DNA of 5,050 bases from Candidatus Thioglobus sp. (GTDB taxonomy: Bacteria > Pseudomonadota > Gammaproteobacteria > PS1 > Thioglobaceae), in NCBI GenBank assembly GCA_003978285.1, contig QOAB01000094.1:1-5050 (forward strand), read 5' to 3'. Positions 1 to 5,050 of the stretch are shown in pieces. Positions within the stretch are counted from its first letter, which is position 1, and the number at the start of each line of letters is the position of its first letter. Position numbers and translations under genes: made by a program. The notes beneath the pieces are model-generated. The model was given only the letters and a program-made list of their open reading frames with translations, did no database searches and had not been told where the DNA came from.

Positions 1-653
1 AAGTCCGCACCCCATAGTGATTGACCCACAACCTTGTCTAAGCTTGAAAATACTTCCATATAATCAAGTGAGCCACTAAAAGCTAGCACCAGACCAATGC
101 CTAATAAGAAACCAAAGTCACCAACTCGGTTAACTATGAAAGCTTTTAAGTTGGCTTCAACTGCTGATTCTTTATGATGCCAAAAACCAATCAATAAGTA
201 TGAAACAAGGCCCACTGCTTCCCAACCAAAGAACAATTGCATGAAATTATTACTCATGACCAGCATAAACATTGAGAAAGTAAACAATGAGATATAGCTA
301 AAGAACTTGGTGTAGCCATCATCGTCATGCATATATCCAACAGTGTAAATATGCACCATCAATGAAACGAATGAAACTACCACTAACATCACTGAGGTCA
401 GGTTATCAACTAGGAAGCCAACACTAACATTCAAACTGCCAATTTGCATCCAGGTATACAGGTTTTGATTAAAGACCGCGCCTTGCTCTAAAACATGGTG
501 ATTAAAGACAACCAATGCCAATACGGTTGAAACCAATACGCCTAAAATTGTAATGGTATGTGTAGCCGTACGACCCAACATAGAGCCGAAAAATCCAGCG
601 ATAATGGCGCCTACAAGAGGGGCAAGTGCAATTGTTAAATAAATATTTTCCAT
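1..653 (-). CDS. nuoL: NADH-quinone oxidoreductase subunit L (NuoL), 3'-truncated by the window edge
   Basis: NuoL (ND5 homologue) is the distal antiporter-like proton-pumping subunit of the complex I membrane arm. The frame is open from the ATG at 653 to the left edge, giving 217 N-terminal residues of a protein usually longer than 600. It begins MENIYLTIALAPLVGAIIAG, the typical NuoL start with its first helix. Further helices lie at about 32-50, 80-105, 115-135, 138-158 and 170-195. Key residues are visible: Glu145 in FFGWEAVGLVSYLLIGFW (141-158), the proton-channel glutamate equivalent to E. coli Glu144, and Arg176 and Asp179 in KAFIVNRVGDFGF (170-182). The helix-7/8 lysines and the long lateral helix lie beyond the window. 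It begins 14 bases after nuoK with no good Shine-Dalgarno at normal spacing. I recognised it by translating the region directly. Confidence 0.97.
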   Translation of the reverse strand, partial: MENIYLTIALAPLVGAIIAGFFGSMLGRTATHTITILGVLVSTVLALVVFNHHVLEQGAVFNQNLYTWMQIGSLNVSVGFLVDNLTSVMLVVVSFVSLMVHIYTVGYMHDDDGYTKFFSYISLFTFSMFMLVMSNNFMQLFFGWEAVGLVSYLLIGFWHHKESAVEANLKAFIVNRVGDFGFLLGIGLVLAFSGSLDYMEVFSSLDKVVGQSLWGAD

Positions 654-667
654 GATCAGTTTTTTAT

Positions 668-973
668 CTATCCCTTCAGACTGTTGGTTACATCAACGTT
701 AATAGTGCCTTTATTTCTAAATAGTAGCGTTAGAATGGCTAGTCCAATCGCAACCTCTGCCGCTGCCACCGTTAAAATAAAGAAGACAAAAATTTGCCCC
801 GCTTCATTGCCTAAAAAATGTGAGAAAGCAATAAAGTTAGTATTAACCGCTACCAAAATCAATTCAACACACATCAACAAGGTGATGATATTTGTACGAT
901 TAACAAAAATACCAACTAGACCAATGCAAAAAATAATCGCACTTAGAATTAAATAATCACTCAAACTAACCAT
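668..973 (-). CDS. nuoK: NADH-quinone oxidoreductase subunit K (NuoK)
   Basis: NuoK (ND4L homologue) is a small three-helix membrane subunit that carries part of the proton pathway between NuoJ and NuoN. The 101-residue product matches the family's usual length. Its three hydrophobic segments are about 7-25, 29-50 and 59-85. The two intramembrane carboxylates needed for pumping are present: Glu37 in [10 protein letters not shown] and Glu73 in [13 protein letters not shown], matching E. coli Glu36 and Glu72. The ATG at 973 overlaps the nuoJ stop as TAATG and is preceded by AAGGAG at 8 bases, the best ribosome binding site in the window. The TAG stop comes 14 bases before nuoL. Confidence 0.98.
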   Translation of the reverse strand: MVSLSDYLILSAIIFCIGLVGIFVNRTNIITLLMCVELILVAVNTNFIAFSHFLGNEAGQIFVFFILTVAAAEVAIGLAILTLLFRNKGTINVDVTNSLKG

Positions 974-1584
974 TATTTATTCTCCTTTTTAGGCGATGCA
1001 ATTGAAACAAGACGCACCCTATCTTTGGCCTGAACATTCACTTGCTCTGAAATTGATTGCTTCTTACGACTGGTTTCATTACGGTGTACTAAAGTAATCG
1101 CTGCAATAATCGCAATTAGCAACAGCACAGCTGCTAATTCAAATGGGTAAACATAAGTCGTATAGAGTTGCATCGCCAATACAGTAATATTACTGTAATC
1201 CGCCGCATGTCTTTCCGGTGCCGCTATCACATCTAGACCAAACTGATTACCACCCAGGACCAAAGTCATCTCAGCAATAATAATCGCTGCTACAAGCAGA
1301 CCTAATGGTAAATAACCGGCAAACTTTGCACGTAGCGTTGACTTATCAATGTTCAGCATCTTAATAACAAATAGGAACAGTACCATGACAGCACCGACAT
1401 AAACCAAAATCAGGGTAATGGCTAAAAATTCAGCTTCTAACAGGATCCAAATACTGGCAGCAGAAAAGAACGATAGAATTAAGAACAAGACTGCTTTTGC
1501 CGCATTGCGCGAAAAAATCATTGCCAATGAACTGGCAACAAACCAAAACGAAAACACATAAAATAATATTTGATCAAATGTCAT
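973..1584 (-). CDS. nuoJ: NADH-quinone oxidoreductase subunit J (NuoJ)
   Basis: NuoJ (ND6 homologue) is a membrane subunit between NuoH and the antiporter-like subunits; its third helix helps transmit the coupling movement. The 203-residue product has five hydrophobic segments, roughly at 4-22, 27-47, 52-76, 90-110 and 144-166. The conserved stretch [20 protein letters not shown] (49-68) includes Tyr62 and Gly64 in the helix that in solved structures carries a pi-bulge. After the last helix comes a charged, probably cytoplasmic tail of about 36 residues (167-203), rich in Lys, Arg, Ser and Gln. The start at 1584 follows nuoI by 9 bases, with an AGG at the nuoI stop (TAAAGG) 6 bases before the ATG. 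The TAA stop shares one base with the nuoK ATG. Confidence 0.97.
   Translation of the reverse strand: MTFDQILFYVFSFWFVASSLAMIFSRNAAKAVLFLILSFFSAASIWILLEAEFLAITLILVYVGAVMVLFLFVIKMLNIDKSTLRAKFAGYLPLGLLVAAIIIAEMTLVLGGNQFGLDVIAAPERHAADYSNITVLAMQLYTTYVYPFELAAVLLLIAIIAAITLVHRNETSRKKQSISEQVNVQAKDRVRLVSIASPKKENK
982..987 (-). promoter_or_regulatory. Ribosome binding site of nuoK
   Basis: The minus strand reads AAGGAG inside the last codons of nuoJ, 8 bases before the nuoK ATG. It is the strongest Shine-Dalgarno in the window and fixes the nuoK start at the TAATG overlap. Confidence 0.8.
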
Positions 1585-1590
1585 AATTGG

Positions 1591-1595
1591 CCTTT
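1591..1595 (-). promoter_or_regulatory. Weak ribosome binding site of nuoJ overlapping the nuoI stop
   Basis: The minus strand reads TAAAGG, where the TAA is the nuoI stop and AGG lies 6 bases before the nuoJ ATG. The complementarity is short, so nuoJ may rely in part on ribosomes finishing nuoI. Confidence 0.5.
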
Positions 1596-2115
1596 ATTTA
1601 TACTTTGCGTCTTCCAACTTGGTTTGGTTGATCATTTTTTCATTTTTATCACCCACTTCTAATAATTGATCTTTAGTAATAATGCTACCAAATTGTCCTT
1701 TTGTATTGTCATTACCATCTCTTGAGCCTACAAAAGCATAGTCAAAAATCTGAGTTTCAACAATGGCATCAACAGGGCAAGCTTCCTCGCAAAAGCCACA
1801 GAAAATACACTTAAACAAATCAATATCGTATTGCGTAGTACGGCGTGTGCCATCATCTCGCATTTCTGATTCAATGGTAATTGCATTAGCTGGACAGACT
1901 GCTTCACAGAGTTTACAAGCAATACAGCGCTCTTCACCATTTGGGTAACGTCGTAATGCGTGTAAGCCTCTGAAACGAGGTGAGATTGGGGTTTTCTCCT
2001 CTGGATACTGAACCGTAATTTTCTTATTAAACAGCTCTTTTGCGGTAATCTTCATACCGCCACGTAATTCACTTAAACTGAATTCTTTTACTAATTTTTT
2101 AATGTTATTAATCAT
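1594..2115 (-). CDS. nuoI: NADH-quinone oxidoreductase subunit I (NuoI), 2x[4Fe-4S] ferredoxin-like
   Basis: NuoI (TYKY homologue) holds clusters N6a and N6b, which carry electrons from NuoG to cluster N2 and the quinone; it sits where the peripheral arm meets the membrane. The 173-residue product has two ferredoxin motifs: [12 protein letters not shown] with Cys64, 67, 70 and 74, and [12 protein letters not shown] with Cys103, 106, 109 and 113. All eight ligands are present. The N-terminal segment (about 10-35) is the amphipathic anchor leading to the conserved [20 protein letters not shown] (37-56). After the second cluster, residues about 130-145 ([16 protein letters not shown]) look like an insertion of about ten residues compared with the relatives I remember. 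The ATG at 2115 is supported by GGGAG 8 bases upstream. The gene lies 23 bases after nuoH and 9 before nuoJ. Confidence 0.98.
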   Translation of the reverse strand: MINNIKKLVKEFSLSELRGGMKITAKELFNKKITVQYPEEKTPISPRFRGLHALRRYPNGEERCIACKLCEAVCPANAITIESEMRDDGTRRTTQYDIDLFKCIFCGFCEEACPVDAIVETQIFDYAFVGSRDGNDNTKGQFGSIITKDQLLEVGDKNEKMINQTKLEDAKYK

Positions 2116-2123
2116 AAATTACA

Positions 2124-2128
2124 CTCCC
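2124..2128 (-). promoter_or_regulatory. Ribosome binding site of nuoI
   Basis: The minus strand reads GGGAG in the 23-base nuoH-nuoI gap, 8 bases before the ATG at 2115. This supports that start over other in-frame codons. The gap is too short to hold a clear promoter or terminator, and no hairpin is seen in it. Confidence 0.7.
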
Positions 2129-2138
2129 AATATCAGCA

Positions 2139-3215
2139 CTAAAACCAAGGCCCTATTTTTAATTGTGTCATCAAAGCGACCACAAAAATCCATGCAATGG
2201 TCCATGGTAAAAACACCTTCCATGATAAGCGCATGATTTGATCGTACCGAAAACGTGGGAATGTTGCACGTACCCACAAATACAAAAACATAAAGAAGCT
2301 AGTTTTGGCTAGTAGCCAGATAATGCCTGGCACCCACGAAAACATTGATTCCATAACTGGAACCCCTTCAAATGGAGAATGCCAACCACCAAAGAACATG
2401 ATCACTGCTAATACCGCCATCAGAATCATGTTGGCGTACTCTGCTAAGAAAAATACCGCAAATGTCATGCCAGAATACTCAACATGGGTACCACCCACAA
2501 TCTCTGATTCGCCTTCTACCACATCAAACGGTGCGCGGTTAGTTTCTACTAAAGCAGAAATAAAGAAGATGATCATCATTGGGAATAATGGAATCCAGTA
2601 CCAATGTAAGATGCTGCCCTTTTGCGCCATAACAATATCATTCAGATTAACACTACCTGCAATCATCACCACGGTTACTAAAGCAAAACCAATCACAATT
2701 TCATATGAGACTAAAAGTGATGCACTACGCAATGCACCTAATAATGGGTACTTAGAGTTAGAGGCCCAACCCGCTAAAATAATGCCGTACACACCGATCG
2801 AACCGATTGCTAGAACATATAATAAACTAATATCTAAATTAGCAACATAGATACCTTCATCAAAAGGAATAACTGCCCAAACTGCAATTGCAGGTGCAAT
2901 CGCCAATATTGGTGCTAACAGGAATAAATAAATATTAGCCTTGGTTGGAAAAATAATTTCCTTTGTCATCAACTTTAAAGCATCGGCAATCGGTTGCAAC
3001 CAACCTTTCGGACCAACTCGGTTCGGGCCAATACGCAACTGCATATAACCAATTACTTTACGCTCAGCATAAGTGAAGTAGGCCACCACCAACATCAGCG
3101 GCATCACCAAAGCCACAGCTTTAATCAAAATAATCAAAATCGTTGCAATAGAGCCATCAAACCATGGAATTAGCTCGTGCACTAACTCAACAAACGATTG
3201 CCACAATGCCATCAT
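2139..3215 (-). CDS. nuoH: NADH-quinone oxidoreductase subunit H (NuoH)
   Basis: NuoH (ND1 homologue) is the inner-membrane subunit that, with NuoB and NuoD, forms the ubiquinone cavity and couples quinone reduction to the proton pumps. The 358-residue product is near the usual family length and has about eight hydrophobic segments, roughly at 23-48, 93-118, 128-152, 167-188, 204-223, 251-277, 292-314 and 332-350. Hallmarks are [20 protein letters not shown] (50-69), the acidic cytoplasmic loop [19 protein letters not shown] (224-242) followed by HVEYSGM (244-250), and [17 protein letters not shown] (317-333). The gene starts in the last codons of nuoG (ATGA overlap), which favours coupled translation. 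There are two adjacent ATG codons; the first is chosen because AGGAG lies 7 bases before it, but the second (3212) would change only one residue. One oddity is Thr243 before HVEYSGM, where I expect an aromatic residue. Confidence 0.98.
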   Translation of the reverse strand: MMALWQSFVELVHELIPWFDGSIATILIILIKAVALVMPLMLVVAYFTYAERKVIGYMQLRIGPNRVGPKGWLQPIADALKLMTKEIIFPTKANIYLFLLAPILAIAPAIAVWAVIPFDEGIYVANLDISLLYVLAIGSIGVYGIILAGWASNSKYPLLGALRSASLLVSYEIVIGFALVTVVMIAGSVNLNDIVMAQKGSILHWYWIPLFPMMIIFFISALVETNRAPFDVVEGESEIVGGTHVEYSGMTFAVFFLAEYANMILMAVLAVIMFFGGWHSPFEGVPVMESMFSWVPGIIWLLAKTSFFMFLYLWVRATFPRFRYDQIMRLSWKVFLPWTIAWIFVVALMTQLKIGPWF

Positions 3216-5050
3216 GACCGCACTCCTGTTGAATGATTTGCATTAACAAATACGCAGTTGTTAGACACCGTCTCATTAATGGCCACTGGTACGCCTAAAT
3301 ATTCATCATCGTGTGAAACTTCTAATTTTTTAGCTGTGGCTTTGTTCATTGAGGCGCTGTTAATTTGGCCGATCTTAGTGGCTTGCAATGAAGCCGCATG
3401 TCTAGATAAGACATCTACAGCATAAGGAGATTTTTGCCAAATAACATTAATACCTCTTTTAACTTTTACATCAATACTTTCATCATGCGCATGCTGCTTG
3501 TGGCTTTGATGTATAACCTCACTAGTAACTTGTGCTGAATCCGCATAATGGAAGCCTGGCAACTCTAATAAATCCGCCAATACTTTTAGTACTTTCCAAG
3601 CAGGTTTTGCATTGTTTGGCGCATTCACCGCTGCTGCGAATGATTGAACCTCACCCTCAACATTCACATGCGAACCTGATGTTTCGTAGAAACTGGCAAT
3701 CGGCAATAAAACGTCTGAATACTGGGCAACTGCGTCATCTTTAAAGCTGTTTAATGAGATTACAAAAGTATCATCATTACTGAGTGCTTCAACGGCTTGA
3801 GCAGAATGATGGAAATCGTATTGCGGATAAACATCTAACAAAATATAAGCTTTTAAATCAGCTGCCAACATTGCATTTACATCTAAACCATCTTTGCCTG
3901 GTACAAAGCCCGCCATGTTAGCCGCCATAGAATTGGCAGTGGCGCTGACATTAAGCGTTGTAGAATCAGTATGCTGTGCAATCTCGCTTACCAAATTAGC
4001 AATACTAGCTGCTTGCGGGTTATTAATAATGTGCTCACCCAAGACTATTACTGAATTATTTGATTGAGATAATTTCTCTGCTAATTGCATTGCAATATCA
4101 CTTACTTCAATTTCTACTAAGTAGTCTGGAACTTCAATGTGTGCATTTTGTAAAACTGACTTTAATACACCTGCTAACGTTGCCGCTGTTTGGTTTGGTG
4201 AAATAATATTTTCACTATTAAGTCGGTAATTAAAATCAAACGCCATTGCATTAATCACATCAATACTAGCGCCTGATAAATTGGCTTTACGCAAACGGTG
4301 GCTAATCATTGGTTGCTCTAATCGTAGATTCGAACCAATCACAAGCGCATGGTCAATACCTTCTAAACCTGCTAATTTAATGTTTGATTCAAGTGAAATA
4401 GCATGGTCTAAATCTTTTACATTTAGACGGTAATCAATATTTTCAGAACCAACTTCTCTTAAAATCTTTTGCAATAAGTGAAACTCTTCCAATGTTGCTG
4501 TATTTGAAGCTAGCGCCCCCAATTTATCTGATTGATGAGTGTTAATCACATTATTTGCTAAACCTAGAATGGCAAAATCTAAGGCGACATTCCATTCAAC
4601 TTCTTTCCAAGTGCCTTCAACTTTAATCTGTGGTGCTAACAATCTGTTTTCATGAGAAAGACCTTCGTATGAGAAACGATCTCTATCTGAAATCCATGTT
4701 TCGTTAACGCTGTCATTGTCTTTAGCAACAATACGCTTAACCTTGCCTTTATAAGTTTGTGTGTAAATATTCGAACCGACTAAATCATGTCGAGCAATAT
4801 TAGAAACAGCATTCATTTGCCAAGATCTAAGCTCATAACGGAAAGGCTTCGAAGTCAATGCGCCCACTGGGCAAACATCAATCATATTGCCTGAAAGCTC
4901 TGATTGAATACCTTCAGTTAAAAATGGCTCAATCTTCATATCTTCGCCACGACCTGTGCCACCCATTTCCATAATACCAGCTACTTCAGCACCAAAACGT
5001 ACACAGCGCGTACAGTGGATGCATCGAGTCATATCAGTTTGAATGAGTGC
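3212..5050 (-). CDS. nuoG: NADH-quinone oxidoreductase subunit G (NuoG), 5'-truncated by the window edge
   Basis: NuoG is the large iron-sulfur subunit of the peripheral arm of complex I, on the cytoplasmic side, passing electrons from the NADH-oxidising module towards NuoI. The frame stays open to the right edge (ALIQTD precedes MTRC), so the methionine at 5032 is internal and the real start lies outside; 612 residues are visible. Numbering from that methionine, Cys4, Cys7, Cys10 (CIHCTRC) and Cys54 (CPVGAL) are the ligands of one [4Fe-4S] cluster (N4). The N-terminal [2Fe-2S] domain and the His-Cys cluster are off the window. The rest is the molybdopterin-oxidoreductase-like fold that is catalytically inactive in complex I, with typical blocks [14 protein letters not shown] (366-379), [15 protein letters not shown] (440-454) and PAWKVL (477-482). 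No cysteine lies between 55 and 592, so the N7 cluster of E. coli-type NuoG is absent. The TGA stop overlaps the nuoH start. Identity is secure. Confidence 0.97.
   Translation of the reverse strand, partial: ALIQTDMTRCIHCTRCVRFGAEVAGIMEMGGTGRGEDMKIEPFLTEGIQSELSGNMIDVCPVGALTSKPFRYELRSWQMNAVSNIARHDLVGSNIYTQTYKGKVKRIVAKDNDSVNETWISDRDRFSYEGLSHENRLLAPQIKVEGTWKEVEWNVALDFAILGLANNVINTHQSDKLGALASNTATLEEFHLLQKILREVGSENIDYRLNVKDLDHAISLESNIKLAGLEGIDHALVIGSNLRLEQPMISHRLRKANLSGASIDVINAMAFDFNYRLNSENIISPNQTAATLAGVLKSVLQNAHIEVPDYLVEIEVSDIAMQLAEKLSQSNNSVIVLGEHIINNPQAASIANLVSEIAQHTDSTTLNVSATANSMAANMAGFVPGKDGLDVNAMLAADLKAYILLDVYPQYDFHHSAQAVEALSNDDTFVISLNSFKDDAVAQYSDVLLPIASFYETSGSHVNVEGEVQSFAAAVNAPNNAKPAWKVLKVLADLLELPGFHYADSAQVTSEVIHQSHKQHAHDESIDVKVKRGINVIWQKSPYAVDVLSRHAASLQATKIGQINSASMNKATAKKLEVSHDDEYLGVPVAINETVSNNCVFVNANHSTGVRS
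3223..3227 (-). promoter_or_regulatory. Ribosome binding site of nuoH
   Basis: The minus strand reads AGGAG here, inside the last codons of nuoG and 7 bases before the first ATG of nuoH. The spacing is closer to optimal for the first ATG (3215) than for the second, adjacent one (3212), which decides the start. Confidence 0.75.

Noticed and set aside
684..956. A 90-codon open frame on the plus strand opposite nuoK
   Set aside because: It lies entirely inside nuoK on the opposite strand, and its composition mirrors nuoK's hydrophobic codons. There is no sign of an independent gene.
1728..1948. Short open frames on both strands across the nuoI ferredoxin motifs (minus 1728-1940, plus 1763-1948)
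   Set aside because: Both are shadows in other frames of the conserved cysteine-rich part of nuoI. The apparent cysteines or hydrophobic runs come from that coding constraint.
2116..2138. The 23-base nuoH-nuoI gap as a possible promoter or terminator
   Set aside because: It is too short for a promoter with both elements, shows no hairpin or T run, and is accounted for by the nuoI ribosome binding site.
2305..2850. A 181-codon open frame on the plus strand opposite nuoH
   Set aside because: It is antisense to a highly conserved gene, its translation has no recognisable domain, and its low-complexity Thr/Ile/Asn/Ala make-up is what the complement of a membrane-protein gene gives. I saw no convincing start context.
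3532..3744. A 70-codon open frame on the plus strand opposite nuoG
   Set aside because: It is antisense to the conserved C-terminal domain of nuoG and has no recognisable product or supporting context.
5030..5032. The methionine at 5032 as the true start of nuoG, making a short form lacking the N-terminal iron-sulfur domain
   Set aside because: The frame continues upstream to the edge with ALIQTD, which matches the conserved residues before [10 protein letters not shown] in full-length NuoG, so this methionine is internal.

Overview
The window is wholly occupied by the 3' half of a respiratory complex I (NADH:ubiquinone oxidoreductase, NDH-1) operon. It is transcribed right to left on the minus strand in the standard bacterial order nuoG (5' end cut by the right edge), nuoH, nuoI, nuoJ, nuoK, nuoL (3' end cut by the left edge). 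No gap between genes exceeds 23 bases and two junctions overlap, so this is a tightly packed polycistron. No promoter, terminator, RNA gene, mobile element, CRISPR array or long repeat is visible. The missing neighbours, nuoA-F to the right and nuoM/nuoN to the left, are expected from the usual operon order but are not seen.

Layout on the minus strand: nuoG 5050-3212, nuoH 3215-2139, nuoI 2115-1594, nuoJ 1584-973, nuoK 973-668, nuoL 653-1. nuoG and nuoH overlap as ATGA; nuoJ and nuoK share one base as TAATG. Shine-Dalgarno-like sequences lie 6-8 bases before nuoH, nuoI, nuoJ and nuoK. nuoL has no well-placed one.

Together the genes encode much of the electron path and proton pump. NuoG carries iron-sulfur clusters of the peripheral arm. 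NuoI carries the two [4Fe-4S] clusters (N6a, N6b) that lead electrons to the quinone. NuoH forms the membrane part of the quinone cavity. NuoJ and NuoK link it to the antiporter-like pump subunits, of which NuoL is the distal one. All cluster cysteines expected in the visible parts, and the membrane carboxylates checked in NuoK and NuoL, are present, so the complex looks functional.

The organism is most likely a proteobacterium with a moderately AT-rich genome (roughly 40% GC by eye). The proteins have the alpha/beta/gamma-type (mitochondrial-like) form: NuoG lacks the extra N7 cysteine cluster of E. coli, NuoC/D are not seen, and NuoI carries the motifs typical of that group. The NuoG wording around its cysteine motif and the NuoH and NuoJ sequences fit a gammaproteobacterium, perhaps of the SUP05/Thioglobus sulfur-oxidiser kind. 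That placement is from memory of the families, and AT-rich betaproteobacteria such as Methylophilaceae remain possible. I found no undescribed system here; the findings are small lineage-specific details.
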